A stretch of DNA of 64,000 nucleotides, taken from NCBI RefSeq assembly GCF_042656585.1, contig NZ_JBHSPG010000009.1; one strand, written 5' to 3'. Position numbers and translations under genes: made by a program. Source of the stretch: Thalassorhabdus alkalitolerans (GTDB lineage: Bacteria; Bacillota; Bacilli; Bacillales; Marinococcaceae). How positions within the stretch are numbered: the stretch's first letter is position 1; each line of letters begins with the position of its first letter. The notes under the pieces were generated by a model. It was not told the DNA's origin, made no database searches, and saw only the letters and a program-made list of their open reading frames with translations. Below are positions 49,016 through 57,120 of the stretch, one piece after another.

Positions 49016-49033
49016 TGTTTCCCTTGGGAAACA
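49016..49033. promoter_or_regulatory. Palindrome resembling an MntR operator, upstream of mntR
   Basis: TGTTTCCC-TT-GGGAAACA is a perfect 8-2-8 inverted repeat. It resembles the Bacillus MntR site TTTGCCTTAAGGAAAC. It lies about 36 bp before the -35 of mntR, so it may be an autoregulatory site. Confidence 0.5.
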
Positions 49034-49068
49034 ATAGAACTGCTTCTATTTTCAAGGCTCTGCTTGTA

Positions 49069-49097
49069 TTGTGAAAGAAAAGTAGATGGTGTACAAT
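49069..49097 (+). promoter_or_regulatory. Promoter of mntR
   Basis: TTGTGA (49069-49074), a 17-bp spacer and TACAAT (49092-49097), 56 bases before the mntR start. Confidence 0.6.
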
Positions 49098-49153
49098 AAT
49101 CATAGTGCAATTTTTTTTCGCATAACGCCAGGTCGAGCATTGGAGGATATTTT

Positions 49154-49588
49154 ATGCCTACACCAAGTATGGAAGATTACTTAGAAAGAATATACCAGCT
49201 GATCGAGGAAAAAGGATATGCCCGGGTTTCTGATATAGCCGATAACCTGGAAGTACACCCTTCTTCGGTAACGAAAATGGTACAAAAGCTTGATAAAAAA
49301 GAATATTTAATTTATGAAAAGTATAGAGGGCTTGTATTAACCCCAAAAGGAAAAAAAGTAGGCAAGCGTCTGGTGTACCGACACGAGTTATTGGAAGATT
49401 TTCTCAGGATTATAGGGGTAGAAGGGGAAAATATTTATACTGATGTAGAAGGCATTGAACATCATTTAAGCTGGGATGCTATTGACCGCATCGGTGACTT
49501 GGTTCAGTATTTTCAAGAGCAGCAGACAAGGATAGAAGCATTAAGGGAAGTCCAGCGCAAGAACGAAATAAGTGAAGAAAACGAGTAA
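49154..49588 (+). CDS. mntR: Manganese-responsive transcriptional regulator MntR
   Basis: 144 residues, DtxR family. The manganese ligands known for B. subtilis MntR are at matching places: Asp8 and Glu11 in 'MEDYLERIYQL', His77 in 'YRHELLEDFL', and Glu/His in 'DVEGIEHHLSW'. The winged helix 'RVSDIADNLEVHPSSVTKMVQKLDKKEYLIYEKYRGLVLT' binds DNA. It represses manganese uptake genes when Mn is ample. TGGAGGATAT precedes the ATG. Confidence 0.95.
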   Translation: MPTPSMEDYLERIYQLIEEKGYARVSDIADNLEVHPSSVTKMVQKLDKKEYLIYEKYRGLVLTPKGKKVGKRLVYRHELLEDFLRIIGVEGENIYTDVEGIEHHLSWDAIDRIGDLVQYFQEQQTRIEALREVQRKNEISEENE

Positions 49589-49592
49589 TCTA

Positions 49593-49630
49593 AAGTGAGC
49601 AGCTATATAACCAGGCTGCTCACTTTTTTG
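49593..49630 (+). terminator. Terminator of mntR
   Basis: AAGTGAGCAGC (49593-49603) pairs with GCTGCTCACTT (49615-49625), then T4-6. Confidence 0.92.
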
Positions 49631-49765
49631 TTCTGTCAGGGGAGGCTCTAGAGGAAAGCAGGGCAATTTAAAGAGACAAGAAAGGACAAACAGGTAAGAA
49701 ATACGATGAATTTCGTACTTCTTCCCCTTACCTTTGCATAGGATTGTTGAGAGGAGGGGGGAAGA

Positions 49766-50653
49766 ATGAATATCGACGGTGTCTTTGCAGGCGGAGGAGC
49801 AAAAGCCTTTGCTTTTATTGGCGCGATCCAGGTTGTTGAAGAACGGGGATATTGTTTTCAGCGGCTTGCCGGCACAAGTGCAGGCGCTATTACAGCCAGC
49901 TTCATTAAAGCAGGTTATACAAGCGAAGAAATTTTACAGCTTCTAAATAGCGTGGACTTGAAGACGTTTTTGGATGAAACCTGGTTACAAAATAAGGTAC
50001 CCTTATGGAAGTGGATATCAGTTTACTGGAAACTCGGCCTATATAAAGGAGACGAATTGGAGAAGTGGATTGATAGATGCTTAGAAGCAAAAGGCATAAA
50101 AACGTTTGGAGACCTGCCGGATGGCAGCTTAAAAATCATTGCCTCTGATCTGACAAAAGGACGCCTGCTGGTTCTGCCGGATGACCTCCCACTTTATGGA
50201 GTTATTCCTGAAACATTTTCAGTAGCTCGTGCAGTGAGGATGAGCTGCAGTCTCCCATACTTTTTTAAACCGGTTAAGCTTTACGGGAAGGGCAGAGAAC
50301 CCAGTATAGTAGTGGACGGAGGGTTACTTAGTAATTTCCCTATCTGGATATTTATAAAAAAAGCAGGAGACAAACCCGTTCGCCCGGTAATAGGGTTTCA
50401 GCTGACACCAAGTCTGGAAGAAATTCGGGAGAAAAAAATCCGCAATGCCTTTGATATGTACCAGTCTCTTTTTGAAACAATGAGAAATGCTCACGACATG
50501 CGGTATATCACGAAAACTCATGCAAAAAATATTGTTTTCATTCCGGTTCATCAAATAAAGGCTACTGACTTTCACATTGATGAAATTATGAAAAAGAAAT
50601 TAATGGAGGCAGGAAAGATGAAAACGAAATTGTTTCTCAAGGAATGGATATAG
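49766..50653 (+). CDS. yqhO: Patatin-like phospholipase YqhO
   Basis: 295 residues. The glycine-rich oxyanion segment 'GVFAGGGAKAFAFIGAIQVVEERG', the nucleophile elbow 'LAGTSAGAITASFIKAG' (GxSxG Ser) and the catalytic Asp in 'VVDGGLLSNFPI' make a complete patatin Ser-Asp dyad. It should hydrolyse membrane lipids or acyl esters. No signal peptide, so cytoplasmic. GAGAGGAGGGGGG precedes ATG 49766. Present after mntR in B. subtilis too. Its stop codon lies inside the hairpin at 50652-50675. Confidence 0.9.
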   Translation: MNIDGVFAGGGAKAFAFIGAIQVVEERGYCFQRLAGTSAGAITASFIKAGYTSEEILQLLNSVDLKTFLDETWLQNKVPLWKWISVYWKLGLYKGDELEKWIDRCLEAKGIKTFGDLPDGSLKIIASDLTKGRLLVLPDDLPLYGVIPETFSVARAVRMSCSLPYFFKPVKLYGKGREPSIVVDGGLLSNFPIWIFIKKAGDKPVRPVIGFQLTPSLEEIREKKIRNAFDMYQSLFETMRNAHDMRYITKTHAKNIVFIPVHQIKATDFHIDEIMKKKLMEAGKMKTKLFLKEWI

Positions 50654-50675
50654 CCCCCTCATCAGTGAGGGGGCT
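50652..50675. other. Perfect hairpin between convergent yqhO and PAP2 genes
   Basis: AGCCCCCTCA (50652-50661) pairs with TGAGGGGGCT (50666-50675), loop TCAG. There is no T-tract on either side, so it is a barrier or stability element rather than a standard intrinsic terminator. Confidence 0.7.
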
Positions 50676-50692
50676 GGCTGCGTTACTCCATT

Positions 50693-51541
50693 TCAGGAAT
50701 CCATATAAATCTTTCCATCCTGTTCAAATAGGCGGAGACGCACAAAAAGATACGGTGCTATTAAAGTGATCCAAAGCCCTAAAAAAGTAAAATGAAGAAA
50801 GTGGATAAGCACAGTTGGTGAGAGGAAAGTGCCAATGTACACGATTAGAAACAAACCAGTCAATCCAACTATGGCTGCTAGAAACTTCCTGGACCAGTGA
50901 GGAGAAATCAGCATTCTCACTTTAACCTGTTCAAATGAAAAACCAATGCCTGTTCCAAGCAATAGCCCCGCATAGTGAGCAGATTCAGGAAATAAAAGCA
51001 AGAGAGCACATGGCAATACAAGAGAAAAAGAAAAACGGAAAGGATCAGGCATTCCCCCAACCCAATCAAGAGACCGATAAGCGGCGTAGACAATAAAGGA
51101 ACCAATCAAGACAGCACCGAGTACGTCAAAAAGCAGGTGTGCTCCCGTGTATAAGGTGACAAAAGAGATGATGCCTATCATAAGGACTGCCAGCAGAGAA
51201 AACGAGCGCCTGGCGACTTCTGGAATAAGATACCCCCAAAATGTCGTAGCAGCCTGAACAGGCCCGCTTGGAAACGTGGAAAGCCCGTTCCCTTGAATTC
51301 CAGCGGCAGGACGGTCGATTATAATAATCTGGTTAAGAAACACATGCAAGTACATGGAAAAAGAATACACGTAAAGCAGCCGAAACCCCAGGTGTTTATC
51401 AAACATCCAGAATATAAGCGGTATGATTAATACGTAAAACCATTCACTTGCCAGTAAAGATATTACAGATGTCAACCAGTCAAAGACTGGATTTTGCAAT
51501 TGCTGAAACCATTCTGATACCGTTGCTTCTACCTGTAGCAT
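50693..51541 (-). CDS. PAP2-family membrane phosphatase-like protein, degenerate catalytic motif
   Basis: 282 residues with about eight membrane helices. The PAP2 signature is normally KxxxxxxRP, PSGH, SRxxxxxHxxxD. Here 'QIIIIDRPAAG' keeps RP, the second motif reads 'FPSGPVQ' (His replaced by Pro), and the third is 'LYTGAHLLFDVLG' (Arg missing, His and Asp kept). Classical phosphatase activity is therefore doubtful. Start ATG 51541 after GGAGGAGGAG; a longer ATG at 51571 overlaps this SD region. Its neighbours yqhO and yqhP are also membrane-linked. Confidence 0.78.
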   Translation of the reverse strand: MLQVEATVSEWFQQLQNPVFDWLTSVISLLASEWFYVLIIPLIFWMFDKHLGFRLLYVYSFSMYLHVFLNQIIIIDRPAAGIQGNGLSTFPSGPVQAATTFWGYLIPEVARRSFSLLAVLMIGIISFVTLYTGAHLLFDVLGAVLIGSFIVYAAYRSLDWVGGMPDPFRFSFSLVLPCALLLLFPESAHYAGLLLGTGIGFSFEQVKVRMLISPHWSRKFLAAIVGLTGLFLIVYIGTFLSPTVLIHFLHFTFLGLWITLIAPYLFVRLRLFEQDGKIYMDS

Positions 51542-51632
51542 GCCGACTCCTCCTCCCCGACACAAGTACAATTCTTACTTTTTCTAAGACGCTTTGGATA
51601 TATTAACTATTTTGCAAAACCATAAACATAAG

Positions 51633-51679
51633 AAAAAAGAATCGGGCACTTTGTTAAAAGAGTGCCCGATTCTTTTTTC
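51633..51679. terminator. Terminator at the end of yqhP
   Basis: AAAAAAGAATCGGGCACT (51633-51650) pairs with AGTGCCCGATTCTTTTTT (51661-51678). The inner part of the arm lies in the last codons of yqhP; the A-tract gives a U-run on the minus strand. Confidence 0.88.
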
Positions 51680-52049
51680 TGTTCTTTTTCCCCTCAATCA
51701 CCTTTAAGTTATGGTCATTTCGCCGTTTGTTTACCGCACGGGCAGGTCGTTTTTTTTGCGATTTTTGTTTAATGGGTGTAGGGCGGTTATTAGGAGCCCC
51801 TTTGCCTTTTGCACCAGCTGCTGATTTACCGCCGTACGCGCTGGGTCGGGCTTGAGCTTGATATTGATTCATGCTCATCCGTTTAAGGATGACTCTGGTA
51901 AATAGGAAGTAGATACCCACTGCTACGGCTGCACCAACGAGGAGGTAGGTAAGTAAGCCTAAAGGATTAGTGATAAGTTGATAACCAAGACCCAGGGCAG
52001 CGAGACCAAAGATAACAATTAAGACAGGATGGGCAGTAAGTCTGGACAC
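51654..52049 (-). CDS. yqhP: YqhP (SA1362 family) small membrane protein
   Basis: 131 residues: two membrane helices (about 8-25 and 32-50), then a long basic tail rich in Lys/Arg/Ala ('GKSAAGAKGKGAPNNRPTP', 'KKNRKKNR'). This matches the SA1362-like family at this locus in Bacilli. Function unknown; the tail could bind nucleic acid or the acidic membrane surface. TCCGGAGGTGATG on the minus strand sets the start. Confidence 0.82.
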   Translation of the reverse strand: MSRLTAHPVLIVIFGLAALGLGYQLITNPLGLLTYLLVGAAVAVGIYFLFTRVILKRMSMNQYQAQARPSAYGGKSAAGAKGKGAPNNRPTPIKQKSQKKRPARAVNKRRNDHNLKVIEGKKNRKKNRALF

Positions 52050-52535
52050 CTTTCATCACCTCCGGAAATATTAATACTGCTAGCGGTAATTTTTGGAAGC
52101 AGGAAACCTCTTGTATTTATATAATGGAGACAGTGTAAGGAAAATATTCACATGTTATAAAGAACATCAAAGTTTACATTTCTATTCTTAAACTGATTCT
52201 TATATTTCACTTCCCGTTTTGCCTGAAAATTAAAAGAAGAACTTATGAAAAATAGTGGGTTAAAGGAAATAAATCAACATTAAGTACATATACAACTGGA
52301 AAAAAGTTTGAAGGGAAGTTCTTATAGTTTATATTCTACATCATTAATTCTGATTCCTCTATATTAATAAGCGGCATTACCTATGTTTCTATTGCTTTGA
52401 TATACAGGGAGCAAAATATAATGAACCTTACAAATTATCTTTCCCTATTCTCATGAAAATACACCATTAATTCCTTTTACATTCCTGCTCTTTTTAGAAT
52501 GAAAGAATGAACTGTAAGCAATACTACAGGGAGAG
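52050..52535. other. AT-rich intergenic region upstream of yqhR
   Basis: Nearly 490 bases between the divergent yqhP and yqhR genes. Only very short ORFs without SD are present. Several -10-like AT stretches exist but no convincing -35/-10 pair; a sporulation sigma factor may read yqhR. No repeats or structured RNA recognised. Confidence 0.5.
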
Positions 52536-52544
52536 GTGATAGAA

Positions 52545-53033
52545 ATGGCAAATGCGCAGAAAACAAGAAACAATGACACAGATGAGTCTCTATCTTACAT
52601 GAGTAAAGTAGCTCTTATCGGGATATGCGGTGGGATCATATGGAGCATCATAGGCTACATAGCCTTCTTTTTAAATTTCTCCCGTGTAGGCCCTGCGCTT
52701 GTTTTAATGCCATGGGCATTAGGGGATTGGAAAAATGGGTATCTTGGTCAGTGGATTGGTATTCTCGTGATCGGATTACTCTCTATACTAAGTGCTTACC
52801 TTTATAAGGTGATCTTTCAAAAATGGGATTCTCTCATACCAGGCATGATATATGGTTTTGTATTATGGCTTTTAGTTTTTTATATTTTAAATCCTCTGTT
52901 TCCTGGTCTAAAGCCGCTTCCCTTATTAGATTTTAATACGATAGCCACCAATATATGCCTGTACATTCTGTATGGAGTGTTTATCGGTTATTCAATCTCT
53001 TATGAATATACAACGATGAAGGAGAGCTCCTGA
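52545..53033 (+). CDS. yqhR: YqhR membrane protein
   Basis: 162 residues with four membrane helices. It begins MANAQKTRNNDTDESLSYMS; 'ALIGICGGIIWSIIGYIAFFLNF' and 'YGVFIGYSISYEY' are typical of the YqhR family. GGGAGAGGTG suits ATG 52545 better than GTG 52536, which overlaps it. Found before papA in B. subtilis. The dehydroquinase gene aroQ (yqhS), which follows yqhR there, is missing here. Function unknown. Confidence 0.85.
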   Translation: MANAQKTRNNDTDESLSYMSKVALIGICGGIIWSIIGYIAFFLNFSRVGPALVLMPWALGDWKNGYLGQWIGILVIGLLSILSAYLYKVIFQKWDSLIPGMIYGFVLWLLVFYILNPLFPGLKPLPLLDFNTIATNICLYILYGVFIGYSISYEYTTMKESS

Positions 53034-53258
53034 CATCTATTCAAATAATAAACCCTGTGATAGAATAAAGGGTGTTCACTGAGCACTGGCATGGCGTGAG
53101 TCTGCCTACAAATCATACGCAGCGGATACCCTTAGCTGAATTAACGGCTTCCTAATTCTATTTATTAATTCATAAGATTTGTTTCCTTATTATAACTGCA
53201 GCTACATCATATTCTTCACGGTCGGCTGGCATGGCGGCTATAGCAGAGGAGGACAATA
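53034..53258. other. Intergenic region between yqhR and papA
   Basis: No ORF. CTGGCATGGCG occurs twice (about 53085 and 53226), the second copy directly before the papA SD (AGAGGAGG). No terminator with a U-tract found. The aroQ gene usual at this place is absent. Confidence 0.4.
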
Positions 53259-54326
53259 ATGAAAAGATTGGAAAAGGTAAGAAAAGGCCTGCAGGCACAA
53301 GAAATCGATGGCTTGTTAGTAACGAGTGCTGTAAACAGACGTTATCTAACAGGATTTACAGGAACAGCCGGAGCAGTGTTGATTTCTGAAAAGGGCGCTG
53401 TCTTTATTACTGACTTCAGGTACACTGAACAGGCCCAGGCTCAAGTGAAAGGGTATGATATAGTCGAGCATAAGGCTTCCATGCCTGAAATGATCGGAGA
53501 AAAGGCAAACGAATTAGGTATTAAAAAGCTGGGTTTCGAAAAACATCAAACCACATATCAAGAATATGAGCTGTATAAAAGCAAAGTAAGCAGAACGTTA
53601 GTCCCGGTTTCAGGTATCATAGAAGAACTTCGCTTAAATAAAAACGAAGAAGAGCTGAACATTTTAGCAGAAGCAGCTAACATTGCCGACGCTGCTTTTG
53701 ATCATATTACTACTTACATAAGGCCTGGAGTTACAGAGATAGAGGTAAGCAACGAATTAGAATTCTTTATGCGGAAAAAAGGTGCCGATTCCTCTTCTTT
53801 TGACATCATTGTTGCTTCAGGTGAAAGAAGTGCTCTGCCCCACGGTGTAGCAAGCGAAAAGAAAATTCAAAGTGGAGAGCTTGTTACATTAGACTTTGGT
53901 GCTTATTACAAAGGCTATTGTTCAGATATCACCAGAACAGTTGCTGTCGGTGAGCCTGATGAGGAGTTAAAGAAAATATATCAGACAGTCTATGAAGCCC
54001 AGCTGAAGGCAATGGAAGAGATCAAACCGGGCATGACAGGTGTCGAAGCCGATTCTGTTGCACGAGAGCATATAAAGAAAAATGGGTTTGGAGACAAATT
54101 TGGTCATGGGCTCGGCCATGGACTAGGGATGGAGGTTCACGAAGAGCCCAGACTATCTCCTAAAGGCAATAAGGAATTAACACCAGGTATGGTTGTCACA
54201 GTGGAGCCTGGTATATATGTGGCTGGTCTTGGGGGCACACGCATTGAAGATGATATAGTAATCACGGAGAATGGAAACCGTTCTCTTACCCATTCCCCAA
54301 AAGAACTGATTATATTAGGAGAGTAA
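53259..54326 (+). CDS. papA: Xaa-Pro peptidase (M24 family)
   Basis: 355 residues, with a creatinase-like N-domain (1-130) and a pita-bread catalytic domain. The metal ligands appear in 'VTLDFGAYYKGYCSDITRTVAVG' (two Asp), 'KFGHGLGHGLGMEVHEEP' (His), 'VVTVEPGIYVAGLGGTRIEDD' (two Glu). It removes residues from peptides with Pro at position 2, in the cytosol. AGAGGAGG before ATG 53259. Followed 59 bases later by efp, as in B. subtilis (yqhT-efp). Confidence 0.93.
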   Translation: MKRLEKVRKGLQAQEIDGLLVTSAVNRRYLTGFTGTAGAVLISEKGAVFITDFRYTEQAQAQVKGYDIVEHKASMPEMIGEKANELGIKKLGFEKHQTTYQEYELYKSKVSRTLVPVSGIIEELRLNKNEEELNILAEAANIADAAFDHITTYIRPGVTEIEVSNELEFFMRKKGADSSSFDIIVASGERSALPHGVASEKKIQSGELVTLDFGAYYKGYCSDITRTVAVGEPDEELKKIYQTVYEAQLKAMEEIKPGMTGVEADSVAREHIKKNGFGDKFGHGLGHGLGMEVHEEPRLSPKGNKELTPGMVVTVEPGIYVAGLGGTRIEDDIVITENGNRSLTHSPKELIILGE

Positions 54327-54385
54327 CAAAGGTTATGTAGTATATTATGCAATAAGCGAATATTTAAACATGGAGGAATTCATAG

Positions 54386-54943
54386 ATGATTTCAGTTAAT
54401 GATTTTAAAACAGGACTAACAATTGAAGTGGATAATGGAATATGGCAGGTTGTTGATTTTCAGCATGTCAAGCCTGGAAAAGGGGCGGCTTTCGTTCGTT
54501 CTAAGCTGCGTAACCTTCGCACAGGAGCGATACAGGAGAAGACGTTCAGAGCTGGTGAGAAAGTAGAAAAAGCGCACATTGAAAAAAGACGGATGCAATA
54601 TTTATACGCAAGCGGGAACGTACATACTTTCATGGATAATGAAACTTTTGATCAGCTTGAATTAGATGGAAAGCAAATTGAATATGAACTTAACTTTCTT
54701 AAAGAAAACATGGAAGTTCAAATCATGACTTACGGAAGTGAAACTCTCGGTGTTGAGGTGCCGAATACAGTAGAATTGGAAGTTACCGAAACTGAACCTG
54801 GAATTAAAGGGGACACTGCTTCCGGAGGTTCGAAGCCGGCTACCCTTGAAACAGGATTAACCGTGCAAGTTCCGTTTTTCGTTAATGAAGGGGAAAGGTT
54901 AATTATTGATACTCGTAAGGGAGAGTATGTATCCCGGGCGTAA
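54386..54943 (+). CDS. efp: Translation elongation factor P
   Basis: 185 residues, three beta-barrel domains. It relieves ribosome stalling at polyproline. The loop 'HVKPGKGAAFVRSKLRNLRTG' carries the Lys that B. subtilis modifies with 5-aminopentanol. The C-terminus 'PFFVNEGERLIIDTRKGEYVSRA' is canonical. ATGGAGG precedes ATG 54386. A terminator follows. Confidence 0.97.
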   Translation: MISVNDFKTGLTIEVDNGIWQVVDFQHVKPGKGAAFVRSKLRNLRTGAIQEKTFRAGEKVEKAHIEKRRMQYLYASGNVHTFMDNETFDQLELDGKQIEYELNFLKENMEVQIMTYGSETLGVEVPNTVELEVTETEPGIKGDTASGGSKPATLETGLTVQVPFFVNEGERLIIDTRKGEYVSRA

Positions 54944-54956
54944 TTGAAAAGTTATG

Positions 54957-54994
54957 AGAGAGGGTGCTAAAAGCTTAGGTGCACCTCTTTTTTT
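54957..54994 (+). terminator. Terminator of efp
   Basis: AGAGGGTGC (54959-54967, one bulge) pairs with GCACCTCT (54981-54988), then T7. Confidence 0.8.
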
Positions 54995-55084
54995 AAGGAT
55001 ATGTGACCTGAAAGAACCTCTTTAAATGATTTTCCCTGTTAAAATTCCACCCTCTATAAGAGATAGGTATATTAAGAAAGAATG

Positions 55085-55113
55085 ACCTCTGGCTGCGTGC
55101 CAGAGGTTTTTTT
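55085..55113 (+). terminator. Second intrinsic terminator between efp and spoIIIAA
   Basis: A perfect 9-bp stem, ACCTCTGGC with GCCAGAGGT, loop TGCGT, then T7. The 90 bases between the two terminators hold no ORF, and no convincing promoter for a separate RNA was found. Confidence 0.9.
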
Positions 55114-55205
55114 GCGTCAAGAACGCGGAAGCTTTTGTCCCCCTTAGTTCTAAACTTCCTGCTGGTGAATAAGGTTGTACAAACAAGTATCAATGGGAGG
55201 GTGCT

Positions 55206-55419
55206 ATGAAGAAATGCTATAGCCCTGCTCATGGCAAAAGTGCAAAAGATGGGGCAAATACTTATCTAAAACGTTATTCCCTCAGTCGCAGGGCCAGTCG
55301 TGTCACTCATAACCATGAGCATTGGACTTGTTTCTATCTCTGATCGTTTATCCTTTCGTCAGCTTGTATGTCTTCTTGGCGGCATTTGCCTTATGAACTA
55401 TGGCTTTAATAAGGGATAA
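55206..55419 (+). pseudogene. yqhV: Decayed yqhV (DUF2619 membrane protein)
   Basis: Reading frame 55210-55419 encodes 'NAIALLMAKVQKMGQILI', a TAA stop (55267-55269), then 'NVIPSVAGPVVSLITMSIG' continuing to 'LVCLLGGICLMNYGFNKG'. The pattern ALLM..(I)N....(V)xGP..(L)xT..IGL fits YqhV, which sits between efp and spoIIIAA in B. subtilis. GGGAGGG before ATG 55206 looks like the original SD and start, but that ATG is in a different frame, and the YqhV frame has TGA at 55207-55209. So there is a frameshift near the start plus an internal nonsense codon. The assignment relies on remembered family sequence. Confidence 0.6.
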
Positions 55420-55445
55420 AGCTTGAAAAAAAGGGGGACACTGCC

Positions 55446-56372
55446 TTGCCTGTATTTTCGATACTTCCCCAGCCCCTTCAATCAATCGTCCGATCTTTCC
55501 TTGACACAAAAAACGACCTTGAAGAAATCCGGCTGCGGGTGGGGATGCCCGTTGAATTGCTATTTCGTGCAGGACCGCTGTTTCTTACAAAAAAAACTGG
55601 AGAAGCAGTTGAATTTACGAAAGAGGATGCTCGTTACGTATTGAATCAACTAAGCCATTATTCCATTTATGCATTTGAAGAAGAACTGCGTCAAGGGTTT
55701 ATCACATTAGAAGGTGGACACCGTGTCGGGGTGGGAGGCAAGGTCCTTGTAGAAAACGGAAAAGTAAGGACGATAACCGGAGTAAGCTTCTTCAACGTTC
55801 GAATAGCTTCGGCAAAACAGGGAGTAGCTCGTCCATACGTAAAGTACCTATATGACAGGCGTTGGCTTACCACCTTAATTATCGGGCCGCCACAAGCGGG
55901 CAAAACCACTTTTTTGCGTGATCTAGCTAGAATTGCAAGCTCTGGGGAACCAGAGGAAAATATACCTTCTTCCAAAGTGGGGATTATTGATGAAAGATCA
56001 GAAATTGCTGCCTGCCGGTCAGGCATTCCACGTCATGAAGTAGGAGTAAGGACAGACGTTCTTGACAGCTGCCCGAAAGCAGAGGGGATGATGATGATGA
56101 TTCGTTCTATGAGTCCTGAAGTTCTTGTAGTGGATGAAATTGGTCGAAAGGAAGACGCAGAAGCGATTTTTGAAGCAATTCATGCGGGGGTTACTGTGTT
56201 TGCAACTGCCCATGGAAGGAGCAAAGAAGAGGTACTGAAGAGACCGATGATTACACAGCTTGTCAGTGAGGGAATCTTCGAATGCATTTTGGAAATCAGT
56301 TCTGAAGGCAGGGGCGGTCGGAAAGGAAAAGTTAGTTACTTAACTGACCGGTTTCGGGTGAAAGAACGATGA
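55446..56372 (+). CDS. spoIIIAA: Stage III sporulation protein AA (ATPase)
   Basis: 308 residues from TTG 55446, 8 bases after AAGGGGG. Walker A is in 'TLIIGPPQAGKTTFLRDLAR', Walker B in 'VLVVDEIGRKEDAEAIFEA', and 'GIIDERSEIAACRSGIP' is conserved. It resembles type IV/II secretion ATPases and energises the SpoIIIA-SpoIIQ feeding-tube complex in the mother cell. First gene of the operon, overlapping spoIIIAB by 4 bases. Confidence 0.94.
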   Translation: MPVFSILPQPLQSIVRSFLDTKNDLEEIRLRVGMPVELLFRAGPLFLTKKTGEAVEFTKEDARYVLNQLSHYSIYAFEEELRQGFITLEGGHRVGVGGKVLVENGKVRTITGVSFFNVRIASAKQGVARPYVKYLYDRRWLTTLIIGPPQAGKTTFLRDLARIASSGEPEENIPSSKVGIIDERSEIAACRSGIPRHEVGVRTDVLDSCPKAEGMMMMIRSMSPEVLVVDEIGRKEDAEAIFEAIHAGVTVFATAHGRSKEEVLKRPMITQLVSEGIFECILEISSEGRGGRKGKVSYLTDRFRVKER

Positions 56373-56881
56373 AGTGGCTTGGGGCAATATTGATTCTTTC
56401 TGCTTGTACTTGGGCAGGTTTCGCTTTTGCCCGCCGTTTAAGTGACAGGCCCCGCCAGCTTCGAATGCTCGTTTCAGCTCTTCAGTCATTCGAGGCTGAA
56501 ATGATGTATGGGCTGACTCCACTGATGGAAGCGAGCTTGAAATTAAGCAGGCAAATTCCAAAGCCCATATCTTATATGTTTGCTCAATTTGCCTATTATT
56601 TACAAAAAGGGGAAGAGAGCGCAGAAAAGGCCTGGGATGCTTGTTTATCAGATACGTGGCCTCTTACCGCTCTTCAGCAAAATGAACTTGAAGTAATGAA
56701 ACAATTTGGCGCTACGCTGGGACAGCATGACCGGATTCAACAGCAAAAGCAGATAAGACTGGCCCTTTCTCACCTTGCAAGAGAGGAGCAGGATGCAAAG
56801 GAAAGTCAAAAACGGTTTGAAAGCATGGCAAAATCTCTTGGGTTTTTAACAGGTATGCTTGTCATCGTGCTCATGATCTAA
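56369..56881 (+). CDS. spoIIIAB: Stage III sporulation protein AB
   Basis: 170 residues. N-terminal and C-terminal membrane helices flank a helical domain with 'ARRLSDRPRQLRMLVSALQSFEAEMMYGLTPLMEASLKL', like T2SS GspF-type scaffolding. It is part of the SpoIIIA membrane complex. Overlaps spoIIIAA (ATGA). Confidence 0.94.
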   Translation: MKWLGAILILSACTWAGFAFARRLSDRPRQLRMLVSALQSFEAEMMYGLTPLMEASLKLSRQIPKPISYMFAQFAYYLQKGEESAEKAWDACLSDTWPLTALQQNELEVMKQFGATLGQHDRIQQQKQIRLALSHLAREEQDAKESQKRFESMAKSLGFLTGMLVIVLMI

Positions 56882-56900
56882 ACGTAAAGGGGGGTGAGTA

Positions 56901-57107
56901 ATGGGCTATGATGTTAACACGATTTTTCAAATTGCTGGTATAGGTATTATTGTCGCAATGATTCATACCGTTTTAAAACAAATGGGGAAAGAAGACTGGG
57001 CCCATTGGGTAACATTGATAGGATTTGTCGTGGTTTTATATATGGTCGCAACGATAGTGGACGACCTCTTTCAAAAAATAAGAAGCGTGTTCCTGTTTCA
57101 AGGATGA
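56901..57107 (+). CDS. spoIIIAC: Stage III sporulation protein AC
   Basis: 68 residues with two membrane helices ('IFQIAGIGIIVAMIHTVLKQ' and 'WVTLIGFVVVLYMVATIVDDLF'). AAAGGGGGGTGAG precedes ATG 56901. Typical SpoIIIAC. Confidence 0.94.
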   Translation: MGYDVNTIFQIAGIGIIVAMIHTVLKQMGKEDWAHWVTLIGFVVVLYMVATIVDDLFQKIRSVFLFQG

Positions 57108-57120
57108 AAGGAGGCGATGA

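Noticed and set aside
53085..53236. CTGGCATGGCG direct repeat flanking the yqhR-papA gap
   Set aside because: Only 11 bases, two copies, no further structure; may be chance.
55206..55346. 46-codon ORF MKKCYSPAHGK... with a good SD
   Set aside because: The SD is real, but the peptide resembles nothing, while an overlapping frame matches YqhV; a frameshifted yqhV explains both.
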